From a virus: 31,926 bases of DNA. The notes below the pieces were generated by a model that saw only the letters and a program-made list of their open reading frames with translations, ran no database searches and had not been told where the DNA came from. This document shows positions 7,578 to 16,790 of the stretch, one piece after another. Within the stretch, counting starts at the first letter, position 1, and each line of letters begins with the position of its first letter. Location: positions 1 to 31,926 of the IMG/VR virus record IMGVR_UViG_3300020192_000054, one strand, 5' to 3'. The translations under genes and the position numbers were made by a program.

Positions 7578-8006
7578 TTAACTTCTGACTTGTACGCGCT
7601 CCCAAAGCTCCATTCGAAGCGCTGCACTTATCCCAAAACTACTTGAATAAGAAACGTCGTTATTTCTTAGATCAAAATCATTATTCCAGCCCACGAACGT
7701 ACTAGTTGAATACGTGTATCCGGTTGATGCTAACTCAATGATGTATGTCGTGCCAGATTTCAAAGAAACGTTAATATCGAATCGAATCATTCCATGGAAA
7801 TAGGCGGCAGCATCTATCGATGCAATCGTAATGCTCGATGATGATTTAATTAAATAACCAGAAGCATCTCGCACGTTAACAAGCAGGGACCCGGTCACCG
7901 TATTATGCTTCAGTAAATCTAAACGAATATGTTCTATGCTTAGATTTCTAGTGGGTGTTATTTTCTGCCTAAGTGTCGAAATAAGTTCATGAGATAAAAT
8001 AATCAC
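7578..8006 (-). CDS. Hypothetical tail-region protein
   Basis: This 142-aa protein starts with GTG, in a GTGA overlap with the stop of the upstream baseplate gene, a sign of coupled translation. The sequence has alternating strands (NVSLKSGTTYIIELASTGY) and no cysteines, consistent with a beta-sandwich, possibly carbohydrate binding. No motif identifies a family. Its place among baseplate and fibre genes suggests a virion component. Confidence 0.45.
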   Translation of the reverse strand: MIILSHELISTLRQKITPTRNLSIEHIRLDLLKHNTVTGSLLVNVRDASGYLIKSSSSITIASIDAAAYFHGMIRFDINVSLKSGTTYIIELASTGYTYSTSTFVGWNNDFDLRNNDVSYSSSFGISAALRMELWERVQVRS

Positions 8007-9130
8007 AGAGCCTCCGTGATCTTAATCGACGTTTCGAAATACTCTGAAATAATATGTTTAAAGCTAAGATCGTTTTCCATGCGTCCGTAAATGACGAACC
8101 TATCTTTATCAAAAATAGCTTCCTGTGCGTCTATGATCCAAAGCATTGGGGTCGATACGCCGTTTCGATTAAACATATCTATAAGCGTATTCATGTCCGC
8201 TTCAACTAATAGTTTGAAATTCATTTCTAGATTAGAAACCATTGGGTAGGAATCTACATAGGTGTTGCCGTAACCATTCGTTTGAGACTGGGATAAATCC
8301 TTCAGTTTATAAACGAATCCTATTTCAGGGCCCCTAGATAGAGTAGTGGACTTTCCTAAGATGACCTTCCCAAACTCTGATTGTACGTTTGCATTTGTAG
8401 GATCAACGATCTTTATTTTCCAGTATCGATAGCTCTGATCCGTCGTAAAGATATGCGAATAAACGCCTCGCTCCTCATCGAATGTGAGGAGTTGAGAAAA
8501 TGCGGGGGAATCAAAATTAGAAGTAGCATTGGCTTGTAGGTAAATGGCTCCCTGCGAACTAATCTTATTGCCTGAGAGCGGATCAAATAACATGTAAAAG
8601 GTATCGATCGCCTCTTCTGTTCTAAGATCAATGATCGCGAACTCTTCTGTATTAGATGCGACGTGTGCGGATGAATACGTTAGGGCTCCAATATAATCAC
8701 TAGAATCATCAAAGCCAAGGGCACTACCCACGCTATTGGTTGTATTCGTCCCCGTGTCCCATAGTAGTTGTAATGTGCCAGCTGCTTTTGATATCGTAAA
8801 TTTTCCCGTGCTAGTTGAATAAGTACAAAGAATAGTAGTGCCAGCAGCCAGCGTCATTCGTGTTGCAATATGCGCTGCCAGCGTAGTTGCCGTATATTCA
8901 TTTTCAACAAGTGTAGCGGTGAGCTCACCCCCACCGATTTTAAAATCTAAAAATTTATTCGTTGAAATGATCTTAAAATATCCTGCTTTATTTGATTTAA
9001 AAACGCGTGACTTAAAATGGTGCGCTAGATTCGTTACCGGATAAGAGATGTCTTCGCTTGATGCGGTTAAATAAACATTGTCTTGGAATGGGTAATTATA
9101 ATCTATGATTCTGAAATCACATGCCGCCAT
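8003..9130 (-). CDS. Distal tail/baseplate protein carrying an inserted LLWDTG domain
   Basis: This 375-aa protein lies directly after the tape measure gene, the usual place of the distal tail (Dit-type) protein. Residues ~55-165 form a distinct domain: KFLDFKIGGGELTATL, then AAHIATRM, then YSTSTGKFTISKAAGTLQLL, then WDTGTNTTNSVGSALGF. This domain is clearly related to one inside the tail tube candidate at 11784-13313. The C-terminal part (EMNFKLLVEADMNTLIDMFN) suggests a tail assembly fold. It starts 4 bp after the tape measure stop. Confidence 0.5.
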   Translation of the reverse strand: MAACDFRIIDYNYPFQDNVYLTASSEDISYPVTNLAHHFKSRVFKSNKAGYFKIISTNKFLDFKIGGGELTATLVENEYTATTLAAHIATRMTLAAGTTILCTYSTSTGKFTISKAAGTLQLLWDTGTNTTNSVGSALGFDDSSDYIGALTYSSAHVASNTEEFAIIDLRTEEAIDTFYMLFDPLSGNKISSQGAIYLQANATSNFDSPAFSQLLTFDEERGVYSHIFTTDQSYRYWKIKIVDPTNANVQSEFGKVILGKSTTLSRGPEIGFVYKLKDLSQSQTNGYGNTYVDSYPMVSNLEMNFKLLVEADMNTLIDMFNRNGVSTPMLWIIDAQEAIFDKDRFVIYGRMENDLSFKHIISEYFETSIKITEAL

Positions 9131-9133
9131 AAA

Positions 9134-11179
9134 TTATGTTGTCCTTAAAACCATTCCAGATGCAATCTCATCATTCAATACGTTTACGATCTCTCGACCG
9201 CCCACGTTCACAATAGTTTTATTAGATAGGTTATCCAGCTTTGATAAAATAGCTTCCAACACACCTTGGTTATTATTATTCCCAGAGAGGAACTCTTTTA
9301 GGTCTTGATTCTGATTAGCAGAAACGACACGCTCACCGCTGGTTAACAATGCTGGGAATGTATCGTTAGAAAACCCATTTGGTACTTCGGTGATGCCGGT
9401 GGCAAGTTTAGTTGAAGTAATCTTTGATATCTCAACACCCGTTTTAATAGCAATCGATGCGGCTAGAAATGGACCTAAAAACGGCCCGCCTTCCGCCAGT
9501 GCTTTCGTAATTGCAAGGGATGCTTGTATTGTCGCCTGTGCTACTGCTGCGGCCTTGCCTATTTCAAAGAGCGTCTTATTTCCAGTTTGAGATAGTGACG
9601 ATAGGTTTCCAAAAACATCGGAGGCAGTCTGAACATCACGCCTAGATTGTTCGTCTCTTGCCTTGGCGCGCGCAGCATCTATCTTTGCAACGTCTTGATC
9701 TAGTTTTTTGGTTCTATCTAATTTACTTTTTGCAAACTGTTGTTCGGTTATATCTTTATTTTGAAGCGCTAAATTAAGTTGCACTAACTCTTGATCAAAC
9801 TGCGCTTGCCTTGCCTCTTGTTGTCTTGCGAAAAACTCTTCTTGCGTGATTATCTTTTGATCTAAAAATATCTTTTCTTGTTCTATTTGAAATGCAAACT
9901 GAGCGGCAGCGGATTCATTGGCAGCAGACGCGAGGGACCTACCTTGTTCTGCTTGTAATAATTGTTCAGCGCTTAACTCAATGACTTTATCTTTTAACGC
10001 ATTTACTGGTTCAATAGCTGATATGGCTCCGGAGGCAAGGGATGCAAACCCAGCCTTAGATGCTTGCTCTACCTTAGCTAACTCAACACCAATGGTTCCT
10101 ATGATGTTATCGTCTACGAACGCGCTCTTTATCCCCGTTGCCGCATCTATGGCGCTAGCCTTTAATGTCTGAAAGGCTTGTCCAAAATTACCAGATGCTG
10201 CCTGTTGGAGCGCAAAGAATGCTGAAATAGCTATTTGTACTGCGCCGTCTATAGCTTGAAATGTTGCGTCTACTATTCTAAATATTGGATCTAATACTGC
10301 TGCCGTAATCGTTGCCGCAGTCGTTGCAAATGTAACCAACTTAGCTACAAATAAGGTTATTTCCGTTGAGTTATCCGATATAAATTTACCGGCATTTAAA
10401 GCGGCATCCTTTATGGCATTAAACCCAGCTATGACAGCAGGGTTTTTTGTTATAGTAAAACCAATCTCTTCTAGTAGATCTCCAAAGGTATTTTTTAAAG
10501 ATGTAAGCGCACCAGAGAATGTTTTAACCTGACCCTCTGCAGCCCCACCGAATTGTTTATTTAGAGACGTGATAACATTTGTAAGCGTCTCTGTATCAGT
10601 GGCGCCTTTTTTTACTTCGATCCCGTATTTTTGTAGACCGGCAACATCACCCTCTAATGCTTTAGAAACAATCGTTGCCGATGATTCTAAATCTTTACCC
10701 AATGCCGCTGATAGATTAGCCGTTGCAAGGGTCGCGTCCTGCAATGCCTTACCGGATAGTCCAGTTAGCGCTGTAATAAGTGCCGATGTATTTAAAATGG
10801 TATCGTCTTCAAACTTAGTTGTGGCTTGAAGCTGATTTGCAAATGCTTGTAGGTCTTGGCTCGCTTGTTTTGAAAAATTACCACTCGATGCGAGTGCTAC
10901 ATTAAGGCGATTTACAGCGTCTTCTTGCGCGCTAGCAGCACCGATAGAATCACTGATCACACCGACGAAGGATGACAAAGCATTTGATGCGGCTTCGAAT
11001 CCCTTGGTTAATAGACCGCCAGCGAATACGCCAGCTGCGGTCTCACCTATTTTCTTAAATGATGATCCTACCGATGTGGCTTCTTTTTGGAGTTTAACTA
11101 GTTCTTCAGTCGATTTAGAAACGGCAGCAAGGCCATTGCCTATTACTTTTAACTGTACGTCTATGTTGACGTTTGCCAT
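9134..11179 (-). CDS. Tape measure protein
   Basis: At 681 aa, rich in Ala, Ser and Gln, it has the helical, low-complexity make-up of tape measure proteins. Residues ~440-510 are a coiled coil rich in Gln, Glu and Lys (FARQQEARQAQFDQELVQ). Residues ~535-580 are hydrophobic (AAVAQATIQASLAITKAL ... FLAASIAIKTGVEI). The C-terminus has GFSNDTFPALLTSGERVVS, a common ending in this family. Tape measures set tail length at roughly 0.15 nm per residue, so about 100 nm here. It follows the tail chaperone frame, as expected. Confidence 0.85.
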   Translation of the reverse strand: MANVNIDVQLKVIGNGLAAVSKSTEELVKLQKEATSVGSSFKKIGETAAGVFAGGLLTKGFEAASNALSSFVGVISDSIGAASAQEDAVNRLNVALASSGNFSKQASQDLQAFANQLQATTKFEDDTILNTSALITALTGLSGKALQDATLATANLSAALGKDLESSATIVSKALEGDVAGLQKYGIEVKKGATDTETLTNVITSLNKQFGGAAEGQVKTFSGALTSLKNTFGDLLEEIGFTITKNPAVIAGFNAIKDAALNAGKFISDNSTEITLFVAKLVTFATTAATITAAVLDPIFRIVDATFQAIDGAVQIAISAFFALQQAASGNFGQAFQTLKASAIDAATGIKSAFVDDNIIGTIGVELAKVEQASKAGFASLASGAISAIEPVNALKDKVIELSAEQLLQAEQGRSLASAANESAAAQFAFQIEQEKIFLDQKIITQEEFFARQQEARQAQFDQELVQLNLALQNKDITEQQFAKSKLDRTKKLDQDVAKIDAARAKARDEQSRRDVQTASDVFGNLSSLSQTGNKTLFEIGKAAAVAQATIQASLAITKALAEGGPFLGPFLAASIAIKTGVEISKITSTKLATGITEVPNGFSNDTFPALLTSGERVVSANQNQDLKEFLSGNNNNQGVLEAILSKLDNLSNKTIVNVGGREIVNVLNDEIASGMVLRTT

Positions 11180-11182
11180 TCC

Positions 11183-11425
11183 CTAGCGACCTCTTCGCTT
11201 TGACCCGGCCTGTGATTTTTTATTTTGAAGTCGCTTCGTCTCAACATCAATTATAAAAAATGCATGCGCCGTTATGTCATCTAGATCGCTCCCTTGAAAC
11301 TGATATCCAATTTCACTAAGAGCTTTCTTGGTAAAATACTCTTCGACCAAGGGATAGCTTTCGTTTCGGCCCGCTGCACCTGCGTAGATCCACGCAAGCT
11401 GCTGTTTCAACGAACCGACTAGGCG
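11183..11425 (-). CDS. Frameshift extension of the tail assembly chaperone
   Basis: This frame is open for 80 codons after a -1 shift at GGGAAAC (11425-11431). It would be joined to the first 109 residues of the upstream protein, giving a product of about 189 aa. This matches the lambda G/GT arrangement, where the longer form bridges the tail tube and tape measure proteins during assembly. The only possible independent start is TTG 11410, without a clear ribosome site. The extension ends KKSQAGSKRRGR and stops 3 bp before the tape measure ATG. Confidence 0.75.
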   Translation of the reverse strand, partial: RLVGSLKQQLAWIYAGAAGRNESYPLVEEYFTKKALSEIGYQFQGSDLDDITAHAFFIIDVETKRLQNKKSQAGSKRRGR

Positions 11426-11751
11426 TTTCCCAAAGAAAGACCACGACTAATGTAACCGGACAACTCCATGATAACAGTTGCACCTTCGTTATAAAACCCT
11501 AGCTCATCAAGGGAGGTAATATTTCCCCCTGATTTTTTCATCTTTACGTTTACTGATTTAACGAAAGTTCCAAGCTTCTCAACTTGAAGTGCCATCTTTT
11601 CTAACGTGTCTTCGTTCGTCTCTACTTTGCCGTCTACTACCTTGAAGTTAAGTTCTTTCATGATTCGTAGACGCTCGACGTATGAGGGGACTGATATTTC
11701 AATCATCCCTTCGAAGAACTCGTTATCAACTTTGTGCTGGATTATTTTCAC
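11419..11751 (-). CDS. Tail assembly chaperone, short form (gpG-like)
   Basis: This 110-aa protein, acidic and basic residues mixed, lies between the tail tube candidate and the tape measure. Its end overlaps a slippery heptamer, a hallmark of tail assembly chaperones in siphoviruses. In those systems the short form is made in excess and coats the tape measure before tube polymerisation. The sequence itself shows no catalytic motif. The call rests on position plus the frameshift site. Confidence 0.7.
   Translation of the reverse strand: MKIIQHKVDNEFFEGMIEISVPSYVERLRIMKELNFKVVDGKVETNEDTLEKMALQVEKLGTFVKSVNVKMKKSGGNITSLDELGFYNEGATVIMELSGYISRGLSLGNA
11425..11431 (-). promoter_or_regulatory. Slippery heptamer GGGAAAC for -1 frameshifting
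   Basis: On the minus strand the zero frame reads TTG GGA AAC GCC TAG, so the heptamer G GGA AAC is in the correct phase (X XXY YYZ) two codons before the stop. A slip of one base back continues as CGC CTA GTC GGT into the 80-codon extension. Lambda uses the closely related GGGAAAG at the same gene. Confidence 0.75.
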
Positions 11752-11783
11752 TTAAAGTACCTCTCTTGCTCATGATCTAAGCA

Positions 11784-13313
11784 CTAGAGGAGATTTAAGT
11801 AAACTTCTCCCTCACCCGACGAAGTGTAGGCTTTAAGAGTCATGTTCATCGTCACGATGCCGTCACTATCAGCCAGTTCGAAGCTAGATACAGTGCATTT
11901 AGGTACATAAATAGATCCGCATTGGCCAGCTACCCAGTTGCCGCCAGATTTATTACCGAAAGCGTATTGAAAACGTGTGACTAGATTAGTAGAAAATCTC
12001 TTAAATTTATCCACGTTATATGGTTCTAAAATAGCCGAGATTTCTATTGTGACCTCGCGACCATTTACTACCTTTTCCTGCACGCCGCTATCTGCGCAAA
12101 TACAGGTAACATCGGCCACGACGTTTGAAAGCGTCATGCTAATGCTCTGAGCACAGAAACAGGTTAGATCGTCAAACTCACCGATCAATACTTCATTGGA
12201 TTTAGCAACGAATGGGTCTTGTCCATCAAGCGATGGGGTTTGTGGGCTCGTTAAGGTGTATGCGTTATCAGACGTGTAACCCGTGGTAGCTGCAGCGCCC
12301 GTATCGTTTGCGGCAACGGAGAACCCAATTTTGTCACCGATGGTATCGGCAGCGTTTGCACCGGTATTCCAAAGAAGCGATAGGACTGTGCCCGTTGTTT
12401 TAATCGTATACTTTCCCGTTGTATCTGAATAAGTGACCGTCGGTGTGGTTGTGGTCACGGCATCAATTGCGGCCTGTAATGCAGCGGCTAACTCATGCGG
12501 GTCTCTATAAAACTTCGCTGCAACCACTGCGGCAAACGTTCCGACATCGTCAGTGAAATCTAAATAACGATCAGTGGATGTAATTTCTACTGGGTTAAAA
12601 AAGAATTTCGTTCCATCGAAGCTAAAGTTGGAGTTCAAAAACTCGCCGGCACTTGCTTCCATTGTCATCTCAGAGACTTTACATCCAGCAACCGCTTGGA
12701 TAGCCCCTCCGTTACCCCTATAGTCCCACACGGAGAGGCTTGGATGTCCGGAATCGGCCGGTTTATAAAGAGCAGCTTTCCCCAGGTTCACTCCCGAAGC
12801 AGGCGCGCCGGGTAAGTTTAATCCAAGGGTAAGAGCGTCGGTAGAAATCGACTCGATCGGTCTAATTGAATAGCCATTCACACTATCTTTTACAAGGAGA
12901 GCTTCGCCGCGCTCGAAACTAGCGCCTTCGCCAGCGGCCACATTCACGACTGCGGCAACGGTAGCGCTACCAGCGGTAGATCCTGCGACGGTATCGTATT
13001 CGGTAGAAGCTAGGGACTTATCCCCGAATGCGCCTTCGAGCAATAGATCCATTTCGCATGCCACGCCCTGTGTTCCAGATGCGTACATGTAGTGGCCAAT
13101 AGATCCGGTAGGTGATTCTAAACCTTGAATGGCTTTCGATGCGCCGACAGAGCCTTTAAGTTCAGCGTTCTCAAGAGTAGCAAACTCAGGCGTGAGCGTG
13201 AGTCCGTCTTGTACTGCTAAATAATCTCCAGTGCTAGACGGTGCTTTTAATGTCCCAGCAGTGGTCTCTTCAACTACCGCCATCTTTGTTGCTCTAGTGC
13301 TTACTGCTGTCAT
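11784..13313 (-). CDS. Probable major tail (tube) protein with an inserted domain
   Basis: This 509-aa protein begins like many siphovirus tail tube or major tail proteins (STRATKMAVVEETTAGTLK, then DGLTLTPEFATLENAELKG). It ends with a tube-like segment (YVPKCTVSSFELADSDGIVT). Residues ~248-350 hold an inserted domain related to the one in the gene at 8003-9130 (TYSDTTGKYTIKTTGTVLSL, then LWNTGANAADTIGDKIGF). It has an unusual cysteine cluster, CFCA and CICA, at about residues 385-410. It lies upstream of the tail chaperone, the standard place for a tube gene. Confidence 0.65.
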   Translation of the reverse strand: MTAVSTRATKMAVVEETTAGTLKAPSSTGDYLAVQDGLTLTPEFATLENAELKGSVGASKAIQGLESPTGSIGHYMYASGTQGVACEMDLLLEGAFGDKSLASTEYDTVAGSTAGSATVAAVVNVAAGEGASFERGEALLVKDSVNGYSIRPIESISTDALTLGLNLPGAPASGVNLGKAALYKPADSGHPSLSVWDYRGNGGAIQAVAGCKVSEMTMEASAGEFLNSNFSFDGTKFFFNPVEITSTDRYLDFTDDVGTFAAVVAAKFYRDPHELAAALQAAIDAVTTTTPTVTYSDTTGKYTIKTTGTVLSLLWNTGANAADTIGDKIGFSVAANDTGAAATTGYTSDNAYTLTSPQTPSLDGQDPFVAKSNEVLIGEFDDLTCFCAQSISMTLSNVVADVTCICADSGVQEKVVNGREVTIEISAILEPYNVDKFKRFSTNLVTRFQYAFGNKSGGNWVAGQCGSIYVPKCTVSSFELADSDGIVTMNMTLKAYTSSGEGEVYLNLL

Positions 13314-13327
13314 GTTTTCTTACTCCC

Positions 13328-13777
13328 TTAAATTGTTTCGAAATGCTCTACACTAAACGTAATGGGTAAAACAAAAAAGTTGTCCTTTTCTGATAAAACG
13401 TAATTAATCCCAGAATCGTTTTCATAACCAACTATGCCTAAAACACCTGGCAAACTCGTGTTGTTATAAAAATCTCTGACTAACAAAATCATGTCTTCCA
13501 TGAGCTGTTTCTCGACCGATTCTTTGTTAGCTACGTTAGATTCTAATGCATAAAATTTGCGAGTGATAGAAATAGTGAAGTCCCGCCTAATCGATAGTCG
13601 GCAAGATAACTCCCTATTGGTATTCGTAGCAGAACCCATGGCAATGCCCCAACCCTGTCTCAGAAAAGGTTCAGCGTTTTCACTGATTTTATAAGGATTA
13701 GGCAGACGCGTATGGCTCGGTAACACCGTTACTACTCTTGTTACTATCGCGTCATATAGGCTTGAAAAGTTGCTCAT
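13328..13777 (-). CDS. Tail terminator/completion-like protein
   Basis: This 149-aa protein opens with SNFSSLYDAIVTRVVTVLP, similar in style to tail terminator proteins that cap the tail tube. It ends in a beta strand, NFFVLPITFSVEHFETI. Its length and location, between connector-like genes and the tail tube gene, agree with that role. No diagnostic motif was found, so the call is by position and general resemblance. Confidence 0.45.
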   Translation of the reverse strand: MSNFSSLYDAIVTRVVTVLPSHTRLPNPYKISENAEPFLRQGWGIAMGSATNTNRELSCRLSIRRDFTISITRKFYALESNVANKESVEKQLMEDMILLVRDFYNNTSLPGVLGIVGYENDSGINYVLSEKDNFFVLPITFSVEHFETI

Positions 13778-13778
13778 T

Positions 13779-14624
13779 TTATCTACTTAAGTACGTTGAA
13801 ATTGCATTCGTCTCTAATTCGGTGAGAGTCGCATCCCGGTTTCTATCAATATTAAACTGCTTTAGATTAATATAACTTTTATAGGATTTTAAGGCCTCAA
13901 GTAAATTGTCTTTGTAGTCATCGCCTAGGCCCCTAAAAATGATTTCAGCCGTCTTATGAACGGATGCCTTAGAGAATACCCGCCAATCTAGGATCTGATT
14001 CATAGAGGTGATTAGGTTCATCTGCCTAAGATCGTAAACGATATACTCAGCAGCAACTAGCTCTTGCTCATCCCAGTCTGTTTTACCTGATTCAAAGCCC
14101 GTCTTAAGTCCGGTTTGCGAGAACTCTGGGTATTCGGCTTCTAGTTCTTCGTCTTTACAGAACTTATGGCCTATATAAGAAAAAGCCATGGTGTCAGTTA
14201 AGTCTGCCGAGAATTTAATCCTCGCCCAATAGAGACCTTTAATTTTAAGTGATTCTAGTCCAGATCCTGTCATGTCATCGGTATCGTCCCAACTCCATGA
14301 ACTTTGATCCTCATCCGGACGCCAAGCAATAATACCATCCTGAGCAAGCGTTTTTCCACCAACAGAGGATAAATCCATCACGTCAATAGCGTCTACCCAC
14401 GTGCTTCCAGTCCATAACGATACGGTCACAGTTGAAGCGACTGCATTTACGACCGACATCTTAAAATGTCTATGATTAAAGGGTAAATCACTACCTAAAT
14501 AGAGATAGTCGGTTGCAGTTTCATAATCAAAAACCACGGTGCCTGAATGAATGTTTGAAAGCGCTATAGATGCGTCGGTGAGTGTCCCGTTATTGTTAAC
14601 TATAACTCTATTATTTAAGAGCAT
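13779..14624 (-). CDS. Hypothetical virion protein in the head-tail connector region
   Basis: This 281-aa protein has a beta-rich N-terminal part, with GTVVFDYETATDYLYLGS and LYWARIKFSADLTDTMAF, a pattern often seen in phage structural proteins. The C-terminal part is helical (DYKDNLLEALKSYKSYINLK). It begins 14 bp inside the small upstream gene and ends just before the tail terminator candidate. No family is recognised. A connector or tail-associated role is inferred from context. Confidence 0.45.
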   Translation of the reverse strand: MLLNNRVIVNNNGTLTDASIALSNIHSGTVVFDYETATDYLYLGSDLPFNHRHFKMSVVNAVASTVTVSLWTGSTWVDAIDVMDLSSVGGKTLAQDGIIAWRPDEDQSSWSWDDTDDMTGSGLESLKIKGLYWARIKFSADLTDTMAFSYIGHKFCKDEELEAEYPEFSQTGLKTGFESGKTDWDEQELVAAEYIVYDLRQMNLITSMNQILDWRVFSKASVHKTAEIIFRGLGDDYKDNLLEALKSYKSYINLKQFNIDRNRDATLTELETNAISTYLSR

Positions 14625-14790
14625 TCACGACCTCTATTACTACCGGTTGATGGTTTTTCCAAAAAGAGAATAGCTCTTCCATAACCGAAATATCAGCATC
14701 TAATTGCAAATGAGCATGTTTTTCTAATTTAAGATTAGGGTAGATAGCTTTCATATTCTTAATGGCAGCTTCGATTGTTTTTTCATTCAT
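14611..14790 (-). CDS. Small protein, 59 aa, coupled between two virion genes
   Basis: An open frame from ATG 14790 to TAA 14611 encodes 59 residues starting MNEKTIEAAIKNMKAIYP and ending VVIEVVNALK. Its start overlaps the upstream stop (ATGA, 14787-14790), and its last 14 bp overlap the next gene's start. Both are signs of a real, coupled gene. It fills what would otherwise be a 160-bp gap. The product looks helical and acidic; function is unknown. Confidence 0.65.
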   Translation of the reverse strand: MNEKTIEAAIKNMKAIYPNLKLEKHAHLQLDADISVMEELFSFWKNHQPVVIEVVNALK

Positions 14791-15095
14791 ACGTCAATTG
14801 CTCCAATAAATGCTTCGGTTGTCTTAATTAGGTTATACGCCTTTTTTATATGGTTCATACCCTCAGGGTCAATTTCAGAACAACTAAATGAGTATGGGAA
14901 ATCAGCGTACTCGTTATTATCTTGGGACACAAAAACCAAACGTCCAATAGGCGTTTTGTCTTTATAAGTAAGATCAATGTAACTATTCACGGTGATGGTA
15001 ACAACCCTATTAATCTTATCGTCCGTGAACGAATGAATTTTATGGTAGTTAGCAACTATCCCAAAACTAGTTGTGATCTCTTTTTGTATCGCCAT
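14787..15095 (-). CDS. Hypothetical protein, 102 aa, virion region
   Basis: This small soluble protein has a beta-rich make-up (INRVVTITVNSYIDLTYKD, then IGRLVFVSQDN) and a helical C-terminus (GMNHIKKAYNLIKTTEAFIG). It lies 3 bp after the large fibre-like gene and is coupled to the 59-aa gene. It could be a head-tail joining or tail accessory protein. No motif supports a specific name. Confidence 0.5.
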   Translation of the reverse strand: MAIQKEITTSFGIVANYHKIHSFTDDKINRVVTITVNSYIDLTYKDKTPIGRLVFVSQDNNEYADFPYSFSCSEIDPEGMNHIKKAYNLIKTTEAFIGAIDV

Positions 15096-15098
15096 ATT

Positions 15099-16790
15099 TT
15101 ACTCGTTCGGATCGTATCTAACTATATTGTTAGTGTGTGTAATATCGTTAGTTAAAGTTGCTTCACCTGTGGATTTAAGTGTTACCGCACCAGTTAAAGT
15201 CTCTGCCGCCGCACCTTCGAAAGACTGAGAAACCAGAAGAGCATTGTTGGTTGAAAATTCACCAAAGAAGTTTTGTGTCGCAGCGCTAGTTCTAATAATC
15301 CGACCCCAACAGGTCCATTTGCCACCATTTATTGCTAAGGCATTTGAATCAAACATTGTAGTGGCGCCGTATTTAATGCGAACTCTTTTAGTCCCCACAT
15401 TTCCTGCGTATGTTCCGGACATCTCAAAATAGATTGACTGCCCATTAGTAGACATCGTGTTAGCGGGTACGCTAAATGTGATTAAATCATCCTCGCCAGT
15501 TAATACGTTTCCAACCGCAGTTGTATTAACGTCAATGATGCCACCCACCTTGGCGTAAGTAGTAGATGTTCCCGCAAGGGTCCCTAGATCAACTTTAGAT
15601 TTATTTAAGGTGGATGTTGAACCAATTACATTTACACCATTTACAAATGTCCAAAGCTCTGTCGAACCAGAATCATAAACATGGTAGGTGTTGCCCTTTA
15701 TCACTGTTAGGGTTGTAGATCCGCTTGATTCCGACCCATCATAGTTAACTTTGCTTCCGGATTGCATGACCAGGTCATTGCCCCAGTAACAGCCTGTAGT
15801 GTCTGTCGTGGCGGTGCCCGCATAGTCGGTCATCTTTCGTTGGAATAATCCGGTTTGTCTTATAACCGCAGCCGCAACATGAGTACCGCCCACACCTTTT
15901 CCAGTTAGATCGAGCGTGATTCCCCGCATGTATACAGTAGTGGCAGGCAATAGAATGCCGGCCCCTGTACCCATGGTAATTCTAAGAGACTCCATGCTGT
16001 TGGAGCCTGTGTGTGTCGTAGTATTGAGCGTGTACTCAAGCGTATTCGCGAAAACTATTGAGGTACTAGTCGACGAATCAATTGCGTTTAAAACAAGTGG
16101 CGCTAAAATCGCTCCAGACGTTGCCGTCATTACAAAATTTAGAGCCGTTCTTACAGAACCACTTACAACGCAATTAATTAAAGAAGTTCCAGATGTTACG
16201 GATCCGCCAATGCCCATTCTAAAAACACGAAGGTTTCCATCAGCAGTGCCCGATGTTGAGCCCACAACCATTTCAGATGACCCTGTTATTTTAGGATTAA
16301 AAATAAACCCAGTGCCATCGTGAACTATAGAACCAAGTCCAAAAAATATTGCCCCAGTGCTAGCATTTGGGAAATACAGGAACGAATCAGCAATGACATC
16401 GTTTTGAAATTCTGTCATATTTCCAGACGGCGTTCCAAATACAATGGATCCACCTGAACTATTGATATTGATCCCACCATCAGCATCAATATTTACTTGG
16501 CCGCCAAATGCCAGAAAGTTCACGTTACTTGACGTGTCTCCGCCTGTAAAATTAAGATCAAAACCTGAAGCACATGTGAAACTTAAACCTCTAGTTGATG
16601 AAAATGAGTTTAAATTATTCCACGTCACTTGTCCCATGAGAATGGTTTTTCCACCACTCATGTTTCCGCCGTCATCTATGATGAAGTCTGCGTCCTGAAC
16701 GAATTTATTAGCAGTTCCATCCCATCTTACAATTGAATTATCCCTTACGGCTGCAAGTGTTCTGATGGTTGGTTGAATAAGCTGGGTCAT
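15099..16790 (-). CDS. Fibre/appendage protein, 563 aa
   Basis: This protein is repetitive and rich in Gly, Ser and Thr. Its N-terminal motifs are common in phage fibres (VRWDGTANKFVQDADFIIDD, then VNIDADGGININSSGGSIVF). A C-terminal compact beta domain (~390-540) resembles a jelly roll (ITFSVPANTMSTNGQSIYFE, then RVRIKYGATTMFDS). It probably forms a trimeric fibre or a head or neck appendage. Its position between capsid and tail tube genes, away from the distal tail genes, suggests head or neck decoration. Its ATG overlaps the previous stop. Confidence 0.55.
   Translation of the reverse strand: MTQLIQPTIRTLAAVRDNSIVRWDGTANKFVQDADFIIDDGGNMSGGKTILMGQVTWNNLNSFSSTRGLSFTCASGFDLNFTGGDTSSNVNFLAFGGQVNIDADGGININSSGGSIVFGTPSGNMTEFQNDVIADSFLYFPNASTGAIFFGLGSIVHDGTGFIFNPKITGSSEMVVGSTSGTADGNLRVFRMGIGGSVTSGTSLINCVVSGSVRTALNFVMTATSGAILAPLVLNAIDSSTSTSIVFANTLEYTLNTTTHTGSNSMESLRITMGTGAGILLPATTVYMRGITLDLTGKGVGGTHVAAAVIRQTGLFQRKMTDYAGTATTDTTGCYWGNDLVMQSGSKVNYDGSESSGSTTLTVIKGNTYHVYDSGSTELWTFVNGVNVIGSTSTLNKSKVDLGTLAGTSTTYAKVGGIIDVNTTAVGNVLTGEDDLITFSVPANTMSTNGQSIYFEMSGTYAGNVGTKRVRIKYGATTMFDSNALAINGGKWTCWGRIIRTSAATQNFFGEFSTNNALLVSQSFEGAAAETLTGAVTLKSTGEATLTNDITHTNNIVRYDPNE

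Noticed and set aside
11183-11410. Independent gene starting at TTG 11410
   Set aside because: No ribosome site, and the frame is explained by the -1 frameshift at GGGAAAC.
14692-14700. A third TCAGCATCT, possibly another element end
   Set aside because: It lies inside the 59-aa coding frame, and no hairpin or tnpB sequence accompanies it, so it is probably chance.
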